Positions 7,924 to 15,257 of a DNA stretch of 64,000 bases are shown here, piece after piece (position 1 is the first letter of the stretch; the number at the start of each line of letters is the position of its first letter). The notes under the pieces were generated by a model that was not told where the DNA came from, made no database searches, and worked only from the letters and a program-made list of their open reading frames with translations. The position numbers and the translations under genes were made by a program. The stretch is from NCBI GenBank assembly GCA_016794505.1, contig JAEUJZ010000165.1:1-64000 (forward strand), written 5' to 3'. This stretch comes from Myxococcales bacterium (GTDB lineage: Bacteria; Myxococcota_A; Polyangia; Palsa-1104; JAEUJZ01).

Positions 7924-9365
7924 AAAAAAATGATGCCTTCCCGGTAGGCTGGGCGTTGTCTGCGGGGGACGAACGACTGCTCACCCTGCCGCTCTCGACG
8001 GTACTGCGGCACCAATTGCTGACGGGTTCTTCGGGCTGGGGCAAGTCCGGGGCGATTCTTTCGATGGTCCTGCAAGCCCTCACGAAGTTTCCGTCTATCG
8101 GGGTGGTCGTGACGGACTGCAAGGGTGAGACGGCCCATGAACTGACCGAATCGTTCCTACCAGCTCTCGTCGCACAGTGTCCTCGCCTCGACCCCACGAA
8201 GTTCGTCATCGTCAAACCCTTCGGGCGGCAGTATGTCGTCCCGCTCAATCCGCTCGTCCCCATTCCCGGCCTCGATGCGAGCGTGCAGGCGCATATCGTC
8301 GCCACACTTCTGGCAGGGTTGGCCGACGGTAATTTTGGGCCGCGCATGCAGTCGCTGCTCGGGAAGCTGTGCCATGCCGGCATTCTCGCTGGGGTCACAC
8401 TCCTCGGGCTTGTCGCTGCGCTTCAGGATGAACAAGCAGCGGCTCGCCTCGCAATCCGGGTGCCCGATGAGGAGTTGCGTCACTACCTGACTGACGTGCT
8501 GCCGAGAGAACCGCGAGCGAGCAAGGATGCACTGGCCTCTCGCCTCGAATGGTTGCTCCTCATCCCGGAAGTCCGGGCGATGCTCTGTGCTCCGGCGGCT
8601 CTGTCCGGTGCCGACATCCTCGAAGCACCGCTGTCGGTCATTGACCTCGGCGGCGATATTCCGATGGGCTTTCTGCCGCTCGTCGAGGCCATCGGCTCGC
8701 TCCTCATGACCATCGTGACGATGGCGATTTTCTCGCGGCAGGTTCCAGCTCACCCGGTCCTCTGCATCATCGACGAGTGGCAGGTGATAGCGCCGAAGTC
8801 GGGTGCGGAGCTGGAACGCACGCTTGCCCAAGCCCGCTTTCGTCAGGTGAGTCTCATCCTCGCCAACCAGACGCTCGGGCAGATTGCGGACACCAGTTTG
8901 CTGCGTTCGCTTTTGACCAACATCAGCGTCCATTGGGCGTTTCGTCCGACGGAAAAAGATGTGGAGCACGTCCTGCCGCTGCTCCCGGTCACAGGTCGTT
9001 GCCTTGACCCGGAGCGACCGGACCAGTTGCTGACGAAAGATGCCGAGCGCAAACGGCTCATCGAACGCCTCTCGAAACTGCCGCCGCGGCATGCGCTCCT
9101 CTCGGACTTGGTCGCCGGTCGAGCTGACCTTATCAAAACGCTCGCTGTTCCCTACGCCGAAGCGAAGCGTCGGTCGGGTGAAGTTCCAGCCGAGGTTCGC
9201 GAAGCGTGTCGCCGGGGACGCTTTGGAGTGCCATTCGCAGAGCTGCAAAAACATAGTGAACCAGGAACGCACCGCGCCTCGGCGGCTGAAAAAAAATCTG
9301 CGATTGGTGTTCAACCACCAAGCAGCGCGCCACGGTCAGCCCGGCCTCGGTTGGTGCTGCCGTGA
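7920..9365 (+). CDS. VirD4/TraD- or HerA-type ATPase, DNA transfer coupling protein
   Basis: A 481-residue P-loop ATPase. Walker A is GSSGWGKS (36-43), followed by VVVTDCKGE, typical of the VirD4/TraG/FtsK-HerA group. Walker B is CIIDEW (282-287). A later ARFRQVSLILANQTLGQI segment matches the sensor region of coupling proteins. There is no N-terminal membrane helix, so it is shorter than TraD or VirD4 and probably docks on the small membrane protein encoded just upstream. The C-terminal 60 residues are disordered and basic. It would pump DNA during transfer of the element, although a defence-type HerA role cannot be excluded. ATGA and GTGA overlaps join it to its neighbours. Confidence 0.8.
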   Translation: MKKNDAFPVGWALSAGDERLLTLPLSTVLRHQLLTGSSGWGKSGAILSMVLQALTKFPSIGVVVTDCKGETAHELTESFLPALVAQCPRLDPTKFVIVKPFGRQYVVPLNPLVPIPGLDASVQAHIVATLLAGLADGNFGPRMQSLLGKLCHAGILAGVTLLGLVAALQDEQAAARLAIRVPDEELRHYLTDVLPREPRASKDALASRLEWLLLIPEVRAMLCAPAALSGADILEAPLSVIDLGGDIPMGFLPLVEAIGSLLMTIVTMAIFSRQVPAHPVLCIIDEWQVIAPKSGAELERTLAQARFRQVSLILANQTLGQIADTSLLRSLLTNISVHWAFRPTEKDVEHVLPLLPVTGRCLDPERPDQLLTKDAERKRLIERLSKLPPRHALLSDLVAGRADLIKTLAVPYAEAKRRSGEVPAEVREACRRGRFGVPFAELQKHSEPGTHRASAAEKKSAIGVQPPSSAPRSARPRLVLP

Positions 9366-9703
9366 CCAAGGCCCTCCTGTCCTCCGTGGTGTCCGTCAAG
9401 GTATCCCTCTCGACGCGACTGCTCTTGCTCAGCTTGGCGCTCTGCATCATGCCCTTCACCCTGGCTCTCGATGCTCTCTGCCTGCTCATCGGCACTGCCC
9501 GTGAAAAACGGTTGCTGAGCAGCACTGCTGTTCGTTGTCCGGCTGGTCACGAGGTCGAACTGCATGGTGGCTGGCGATGCTCCTGCGGCATCGCGTTTTC
9601 TGGCTCCGGCTTTTCGTCGTGTCCAGCCTGCGGCGAGCGGAGCTGGGTGGTCTGCCCCTGTGGTCGGTCAGTGCGCAATCCCCTCGGAGGGAAACGACCA
9701 TGA
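9362..9703 (+). CDS. Membrane-anchored zinc-ribbon protein
   Basis: A 113-residue protein starting with GTG that overlaps the ATPase stop (GTGA). One hydrophobic segment (about 17-45) is followed by cysteine pairs CPAGH, CSC, CPAC and CPC, giving two zinc-ribbon-like knuckles. The fold is visible but the function is unknown. Its place between the ATPase and the replication-relaxation protein suggests an accessory DNA- or protein-binding part of the transfer apparatus. Confidence 0.55.
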   Translation: MTKALLSSVVSVKVSLSTRLLLLSLALCIMPFTLALDALCLLIGTAREKRLLSSTAVRCPAGHEVELHGGWRCSCGIAFSGSGFSSCPACGERSWVVCPCGRSVRNPLGGKRP

Positions 9704-10578
9704 AAGGAGGAACGCTTCGCACAGAGCGCCAGAACCCTGGTCGTTCGCGACTGATGCCACGAGAGTTGGAAGCCTTGGCCTTCATCGCGAAAGCCCAGCC
9801 GGTCGCGACACCGGCCTATCAAGAATTTCTCGGGGTCAGTCTCTCGGTGGCTCAACGCTCGCTTCGGAAGCTGCGCAACCTCGGATTCATCGCTGTGCAT
9901 GTCGCAGCCATGGAGCTGCCGTCACATTTCACCATCAAGAAGTGTGCGGTGTGTCTCCTCTCCGAAACCGAAGAGCGACCGCTGGAATCGTTCCGGGTAC
10001 TTCGCGGTATCGGCAAGCTGCATCTCGACCACCATGACGGCGGCGTCTTTCTCTACGCCTCGCTGTTCAGGGCCTGCCGGGGACAGAGCGAACTCACGCT
10101 CGAACGTTTTGAGTTTGAAACGGAGATTCGCCGGTCACTCAACCTGACCCGGCAGACGCAAATTCCCGACGCGATTGTGGTGCTGAAGAATCGCGACGGT
10201 CAGCGGTTCGGCTGGGCCGTTGAAATCGACCAAGGCACGGAGAGTGTCCGCTTTGTCGTCGAGCGGAAAGCCAAGCCCTACGCCGAACTGCAAGCGAGCC
10301 ATGCCCCTCTCGCTGGGGTTGCCGACTGGCGAGTGGTCAGTCTGGTTCCAAATGAACAGCGTCTCAAACGCCTGGTCGCAGCACTCTACGAAGCCGGCAT
10401 TCCCGACGGGCAGTGGTACTTCGCGACCCGAACAATGCTGACTGCGGAGACGGTGCTGACCTCAGCGTGGCGAACGGTGCGCGCATCAGCAGATGGCGAG
10501 CGCTCAGAGCTGGTTGTTGAAGTTCCCCTACCTGTCAGCACGGACTGTCCGAACCGAACGCATAGGGAGGCGGCGTAA
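9700..10578 (+). CDS. Replication-relaxation family protein
   Basis: A 292-residue protein. The N-terminus (about 17-65) is a winged-helix domain (MPRELEALAFIAKAQPV, then SVAQRSLRKLRNLGFI). The C-terminal half has IPDAIVVL, then WAVEIDQGTES and a Lys/Tyr pair, the nuclease-like core of the Replic_Relax family. Proteins of this family serve DNA processing or replication of plasmids and integrative elements; the exact activity is not settled. The ATG at 9700 is chosen over an upstream extension because it has CGGAGG about 9 nt upstream and forms the ATGA overlap found throughout the operon. Confidence 0.75.
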   Translation: MKGGTLRTERQNPGRSRLMPRELEALAFIAKAQPVATPAYQEFLGVSLSVAQRSLRKLRNLGFIAVHVAAMELPSHFTIKKCAVCLLSETEERPLESFRVLRGIGKLHLDHHDGGVFLYASLFRACRGQSELTLERFEFETEIRRSLNLTRQTQIPDAIVVLKNRDGQRFGWAVEIDQGTESVRFVVERKAKPYAELQASHAPLAGVADWRVVSLVPNEQRLKRLVAALYEAGIPDGQWYFATRTMLTAETVLTSAWRTVRASADGERSELVVEVPLPVSTDCPNRTHREAA

Positions 10579-10839
10579 ATGCCGACGGTCATAAAGCGTG
10601 TCGAAGACGCGAAAGCAGCGGGGGTGGTCCCGCGCACTGCTACTGCAGAAGCCGAGCCGGAACTCATGACGGTTGGTGAAGTGGCAGCCTGGCTCAAGCT
10701 CTCGGCCAAAGGCATCTACAACCTCGTCGAAACCAGGCGCATTCCTCACCTCAAGGTTTCGTCACGCTTGCGCTTTTTGCGAAGTGAGATACAAGCCTGG
10801 CTTGAGGAGAGCCGCGTGCCGCTCAGGAGAACATCATGA
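10579..10839 (+). CDS. Excisionase-type helix-turn-helix protein
   Basis: An 86-residue protein with a MerR/excisionase-like helix-turn-helix: LMTVGEVAAWLKLSAKGIYN, then a wing around RRIPHLKVSSRLRF and EIQAWLEE. Its start directly abuts the stop of the previous gene (TAAATG) and its end overlaps the integrase by ATGA. It most likely sets the direction of integrase action toward excision. Confidence 0.8.
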   Translation: MPTVIKRVEDAKAAGVVPRTATAEAEPELMTVGEVAAWLKLSAKGIYNLVETRRIPHLKVSSRLRFLRSEIQAWLEESRVPLRRTS

Positions 10840-12065
10840 GCACACGCCGTCTCAAAGGAGCTTGGTGGGTGGACCTTCGCTTCAAAGACCAACGCATTCG
10901 GCGCAAGAGCCCGGTGGACACGAAAGCCGGTGCCGAAAGCTATGAGCGACAAATCCGCCGCGAGCTTCTGGAAGGAACGTTTGAGAAAAAACCTGACCCC
11001 CCAAAGAAGGAGGTGCCGACGTTCGATGAATGGTTCACCGGCCGGTTCTGGCGCGAGTGGGTCGTTGGCCGCAAGAACAAGCCGAGCGAAGTCGAGGCCA
11101 AGAAGAGCATCTACCGCTATCACCTGAAGCCGACGTTTGGGGAGCAGCCGCTCGACCGCATCGGTGTCGGCGAGGTCGCGGCATTTCGGGCCAGCCTGGT
11201 GGAGCGCAACCTCAGCGAGAAGCGCATCAACAACGTGCTGGCCGTTCTGTCCAAGGCACTGAACTACGCGGTGGATGTAGAGCTCATCAGCCGCGCGCCG
11301 AAGGTTGGCCTGTTCCGCGTGGAGCGTCCCGAGATTGAAGCCTGGGAACTCGACGAGTATGCGCGGATTCTCGACAGCGCCCGCGACTATGGCCCCGAGT
11401 GGTTCGTTGCCGTAGGTCTAGCCGGTGAAGCCGGACTCCGGGTCGGTGAGGTCAAAGCACTCCGCTGGAAGGAAGATGTAGACCTTGTCGGCGGGACGCT
11501 CACCATCAACCGGCAGATGCGACAAGGGGTCGTGGGTACGCCGAAAGGCCGTACTCGTCGCACCGTGCCACTGACCGGCACCCTACTCGCCGCTTTGCAG
11601 GGGATGTCGGGCAACCGGACCGGGTTCGTGCTCCATGAACGAGACGGTTCACCCAAGACCGACAACCAGGTTCGCTACGCGCTCGATGAAATCTACAAGC
11701 GGGCCGGACTGCCGGAACAAGGCTGGCACATCCTGCGCCACACGTTCGGGACGCATGCCGCCCTGTTTGGGGTGAACCCCTGGCGGCTCCAGCTTTGGAT
11801 GGGGCACAAGCGCATCGATGAAACCATGCGCTACGTCCACCTGGCCGAAGCGCATCGACGTCCACTGCCCGAAGCGATGGTCCAAGCCGGACAGGCAGAG
11901 ACAGACCCCGACCGCCGCGTTTTGGCCCTGCTCGGCGGGCGTGGGCACCTAATGGGCACCAGAGGGGTGCCGAAGGCAAAAAAAAAGCCCGTCAGCGACG
12001 GGCTTTTGTGGCGACCCCAACGGGATTTGAACCCGTGTCACCAACGTGAAAGGCTGGTGTCCTAG
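10836..12065 (+). CDS. int: Tyrosine recombinase (integrase)
   Basis: A 409-residue phage-type integrase with an arm/core-binding N-terminal half (to about 170) and a catalytic domain. The active-site residues are visible: Arg202 in GLRVGE, H298-x-x-R301-H302 in WHILRHT, and the nucleophile Tyr333 in RYVHLAE. The last 25 or so codons, ending QRDLNPCHQRERLVS, are read through the tRNA-Glu gene, so this C-terminus exists only in the integrated state. It is the last gene of the sigma-54-preceded operon, which makes integrase and excisionase expression likely to depend on the CARF-type activator. Confidence 0.92.
   Translation: MSTRRLKGAWWVDLRFKDQRIRRKSPVDTKAGAESYERQIRRELLEGTFEKKPDPPKKEVPTFDEWFTGRFWREWVVGRKNKPSEVEAKKSIYRYHLKPTFGEQPLDRIGVGEVAAFRASLVERNLSEKRINNVLAVLSKALNYAVDVELISRAPKVGLFRVERPEIEAWELDEYARILDSARDYGPEWFVAVGLAGEAGLRVGEVKALRWKEDVDLVGGTLTINRQMRQGVVGTPKGRTRRTVPLTGTLLAALQGMSGNRTGFVLHERDGSPKTDNQVRYALDEIYKRAGLPEQGWHILRHTFGTHAALFGVNPWRLQLWMGHKRIDETMRYVHLAEAHRRPLPEAMVQAGQAETDPDRRVLALLGGRGHLMGTRGVPKAKKKPVSDGLLWRPQRDLNPCHQRERLVS
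11984..12007 (-). terminator. Intrinsic terminator downstream of tRNA-Glu
   Basis: On the minus strand an 8-bp GC-rich stem (AGCCCGTC / GACGGGCT, loop GCT) is followed by a run of ten T residues. It directly follows the tRNA 3' end. On the plus strand the same hairpin lies inside the last codons of the integrase and is followed by only four T residues, so it mainly serves the tRNA. Confidence 0.8.
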
Positions 12066-12085
12066 GCCGGCTGGACGATGGGGTC
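12009..12085 (-). tRNA. tRNA-Glu (anticodon TTC)
   Basis: A full cloverleaf can be drawn on the minus strand: acceptor GACCCCA / TGGGGTC, the anticodon arm with CTTTCAC giving TTC, a T-arm with GGTTCAAAT, and an encoded CCA (complement of 12009-12011). The gene is the integration target: the element's integrase reads into its 3' part from the left. Confidence 0.93.
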
Positions 12086-12145
12086 GTGATGCAATTCAAC
12101 GGTTTAGCAGTCGCACAACGGCCACCAAACGCGTCGAGTCCAGGC

Positions 12146-12173
12146 ATTTTCTATGTCCGGCTTGCGATGTCAA
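12146..12173 (-). promoter_or_regulatory. Promoter of tRNA-Glu
   Basis: On the minus strand there is a perfect -35 TTGACA (complement of 12168-12173), a 16-nt spacer and a -10-like GAAAAT (complement of 12146-12151). The predicted start is about 55 nt upstream of the mature tRNA 5' end. Confidence 0.55.
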
Positions 12174-12218
12174 CGACTAAGTCGGTCGGGGCTGTATTTT
12201 TCGCGGTAGATTGCGGCC

Positions 12219-15134
12219 ATGCTCAGCCTGTATCTGGTCGACGGCTCGAACTTCCTGTTCCGGGCCTTCCATGCCATGCCGCCGATGTCGACGAAAAGCG
12301 GCATCCCCACGGGGGCCGTACGTGGCTTCGTCAGCATGCTTTTGCGCTTGCTCGCCGACGAAAAGCCGACGCACATGGCCGTGGTCTTCGACGCCGAAGG
12401 GCGCAGCAAGCGCGCCGAGCTATACCCCGCGTACAAAGCCAATCGCAGCGAGACTCCGCCCGAGCTGATCCCGCAGTTCGATCTGGCCCGCCGCATGGTG
12501 CGGGCGCTGGGCATCACCTGCCTGGATGCGGCCGACGTCGAAGCCGACGACATCCTCGCGACCCTGGCGCAAGCCGGACGCCGCAGCGATATGCCGGTGG
12601 TCTTGGTGTCCTCGGACAAAGACTTGATGCAGCTAGTGCAGGACGGCCACATCGAGCTTCTGGACACCATGAAAGAAGACGGCCGCGGCAAGCGCTTCGC
12701 CGAAAAAGATGTCGTCGAAAAGTTCGGTGTACCGCCCTGCCAGCTGGGCGATGTCTTGGCGCTGATGGGGGACAGCAGCGACAACATCCCAGGCGTGCCC
12801 GGCGTCGGGCCCAAGACCGCGGCGCAGCTCGTGCAGCACTTTGGCAGCGTGCCCGCGATCCTGCGCTCTCTCGATGACAGCGGAAGCTGGAACGGCCTGA
12901 CTCTGCGCGGCAAAGACAAGGTGCTGGCCGCCCTGCGAGAGCACCGCGCACAGCTTGAAATCTCGCGCCGCTTGGTCGCGCTGGAAGACGATCTGCCGCT
13001 GCCTCAGTCGCTGTCCACCTTCGAACGCCACGTCGCTGCGGTGAATCGCGATGAGCTCTTGGCTCTGATGGCAGAGCTTGAGTTCAACACGCTGCTCAAG
13101 CGCATCACCGTTCCGGGTGGACTGCCAGGCATGCCTGATCTAAGCGCGCCCCCAGCGTTGCCAAACTCGTCAACGCCTTCGATCGTGCGCGCCGAATCGA
13201 CAACAGATCCGGGCCCCGCTCTGTCCGCGGCCGCTATGCCGCAGGGGGGTGAGGCAGCAGACCTGACAGCTTGGCTGAAACACGCCCCGGCAGCGCCGCA
13301 AGTGCTGCTTGATGCAGCGCAGCTTGCCGATTGGCTCAAGGCCGCCGAGACATCGCTTCGCAGCCACGGTCTGGCCTTTCGCTTGATGCGCTGCGGCGAG
13401 GGAGACACGCCCGCGCGCCCACCGAATTCGCGGATCGCAACGCTGGCTGGCATCGCGCTGTATACGCCGCAGGCTGCCCCCGCGTACGTCCCGCTGGCCC
13501 ATCGTTACTTGGGCGCCCCGGCCCAGATCACAACCGCCGCGGCCGTCGCACTGCTGTCGCCTTTTCTGGCCGACGCAGGGCTGCGCAAGTTCGTCTTTGG
13601 CGCCAAGGATGTGTGGCTGCTGCTGGCTCGCCACGGCTGCGAAAACGTGGCAGGCATCGCGGCCGATCCCGCGCTGTGTTCGTATTTGCTCGATGCGGCC
13701 CAGGATCACAGCCTGGAAGCCCTGGTCTCGCAGCACTTGCCGTCCGACTACCCGCCGCTTCAGACGCGCGAAGCGCTGTGCAAAGGCGCAGGCAAGCACG
13801 GCGTGCCCTTCGATCAGGTCGACATGGCTGCCGCCACGGGCTTCGCCACCGCACAGGCCCGCGCAACCTTCCTTTTGTCGCACGCACTGCTGGCACGCCT
13901 GGATGCCGACGCCAAAAAGTTGCTGATGCAGCTTGAGCTGCCGCTTTCGCACGTGCTCTCGATCATCGAGCGACACGGCATCTTGATCGACGTGCAGGTC
14001 TTGGGTCGGCTGGGTCGCGAGACCGAGGCCAAGCTGCACGCGCTAGAGTCCGAGATCGCCGCGCTGGCCGGTGGCCACATCAACCTGAACTCACCCAAGC
14101 AGCTTGCCGAGCTGCTGTTTGAAAAGTTGGGTCTGTCACCCGTCAAGAAAACGCGCGGCAAGACCGGCATGTCCGTTGATCACGAGGTGCTGGAAGCGCT
14201 GGCCGATGAGCATCCCATCGCGCAAAAAATCATCGAGTACCGCAGCCTGAGCAAGCTCAAAGGCACGTACATCGATCAGCTGCCGCTTCTGCGCGACAAG
14301 ACCAGCGGTCGCCTGCACACAACCTATCAGCAGGTCGTCGCAGCGACGGGGCGCCTGTCGTCGATCGATCCCAACCTGCAGAACATTCCAATCCGCAGCG
14401 GCCTGGGCAAAGAGATCCGTCGCGCGTTTGTCGCCCCGCCCGACTTCCGCTTGATCGCTGCCGACTATTCGCAGATCGAGCTGCGTATCCTCGCCCACCT
14501 GTCGCGCGATCGCCTGCTGATCGACAGCTTCCAACGCGGCGAAGATGTACACACGCGTACCGCCATCGAGATGTTCGGTCCCGAGTCGGGGCGCACGGAT
14601 GACAAGCGTCGCGCTGCCAAGATGATCAACTACGGCATCATCTATGGCCTGTCCGACTACGGCTTGGCGACGCGGCTGGGGATCGAGCGCAGCATGGCCA
14701 AGCAGTACATCCGCGAGTACTTCGCGCGCTATCGCGGCGTGCAGGAATACATGGACGACCTCGTTTCGCGGGCTCGACGCGATGGCGGTGCGCGCACGCT
14801 GCTCGGTCGCTTCCGCCCGCTGCCCGATCTGACCAGCAAGAACTACGCGGTGCGCGCCTATGCCGAGCGCATGGCCAAGAACACACCGCTGCAAGGCACG
14901 GCCGCCGACATCATGAAGCAAGCGATGATCGATGTGCAGAACCTGCTGGATCGCGACGCAGATTCCCGCGTTCGCTTGCTTCTGACCGTGCATGACGAGC
15001 TTGTGCTGGAAGCGCCGCACGACATCGCCGATGCGGTGAGCGAGCGCGTACGCAGCGCCATGGAGACCGCGGTCACGCTGGCCGTGCCCCTAAAGGTCGA
15101 CGTCGGAATCGCCCAGTCCTGGGCCGACTGCTGA
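12219..15134 (+). CDS. polA: DNA polymerase I
   Basis: A 971-residue family A polymerase for repair and Okazaki fragment processing. Residues 1-290 are the 5'-3' exonuclease (LYLVDGSNFLFRAFHA, then EADDILATLA and GDSSDNIPGVPGVGPKTA). The polymerase domain shows motif A DYSQIELRILAHLS (about 748), motif B RRAAKMINYGIIYG (about 797) and motif C VHDEL (about 923). The middle 3'-5' exonuclease region (about 330-550) is degenerate. I see no DxE-type first motif, and the N-x3-D-like second motif reads FGAKDVWLLL, so proofreading is probably lost, as in Taq polymerase. It lies 133 bp from the tRNA and heads the chromosomal side. Confidence 0.95.
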   Translation: MLSLYLVDGSNFLFRAFHAMPPMSTKSGIPTGAVRGFVSMLLRLLADEKPTHMAVVFDAEGRSKRAELYPAYKANRSETPPELIPQFDLARRMVRALGITCLDAADVEADDILATLAQAGRRSDMPVVLVSSDKDLMQLVQDGHIELLDTMKEDGRGKRFAEKDVVEKFGVPPCQLGDVLALMGDSSDNIPGVPGVGPKTAAQLVQHFGSVPAILRSLDDSGSWNGLTLRGKDKVLAALREHRAQLEISRRLVALEDDLPLPQSLSTFERHVAAVNRDELLALMAELEFNTLLKRITVPGGLPGMPDLSAPPALPNSSTPSIVRAESTTDPGPALSAAAMPQGGEAADLTAWLKHAPAAPQVLLDAAQLADWLKAAETSLRSHGLAFRLMRCGEGDTPARPPNSRIATLAGIALYTPQAAPAYVPLAHRYLGAPAQITTAAAVALLSPFLADAGLRKFVFGAKDVWLLLARHGCENVAGIAADPALCSYLLDAAQDHSLEALVSQHLPSDYPPLQTREALCKGAGKHGVPFDQVDMAAATGFATAQARATFLLSHALLARLDADAKKLLMQLELPLSHVLSIIERHGILIDVQVLGRLGRETEAKLHALESEIAALAGGHINLNSPKQLAELLFEKLGLSPVKKTRGKTGMSVDHEVLEALADEHPIAQKIIEYRSLSKLKGTYIDQLPLLRDKTSGRLHTTYQQVVAATGRLSSIDPNLQNIPIRSGLGKEIRRAFVAPPDFRLIAADYSQIELRILAHLSRDRLLIDSFQRGEDVHTRTAIEMFGPESGRTDDKRRAAKMINYGIIYGLSDYGLATRLGIERSMAKQYIREYFARYRGVQEYMDDLVSRARRDGGARTLLGRFRPLPDLTSKNYAVRAYAERMAKNTPLQGTAADIMKQAMIDVQNLLDRDADSRVRLLLTVHDELVLEAPHDIADAVSERVRSAMETAVTLAVPLKVDVGIAQSWADC

Positions 15135-15257
15135 CGCCCCAGCCAGGCAGGTGTCTCGACGTGTTCGGCGATTTCTCGTTTGATCTTGCGCAGTTCACCC
15201 ATCCTGTCGGTGATCGCCTTGTGTCGATAAGACAGGCTCTGCAATTCTGTTGGCCAC

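Larger units (their letters stand above)
1..12065. mobile_element. Right part of an integrative element in tRNA-Glu
   Basis: The stretch from the window start to the tRNA-Glu gene carries a tyrosine integrase, an excisionase-like protein, a replication-relaxation protein and a VirD4/HerA-type ATPase in one operon, plus an AT-rich accessory cargo (771-2830). The integrase gene lies next to the 3' end of the tRNA and reads through it, the usual layout of a tRNA-borne element. The tRNA remains intact on the chromosome side. I found no second copy of the tRNA 3' end between 1 and 12000, so the left attachment site must lie outside the window. No relaxase is recognisable in the visible part, so whether it is conjugative, mobilizable or something else is open. 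Confidence 0.8.
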
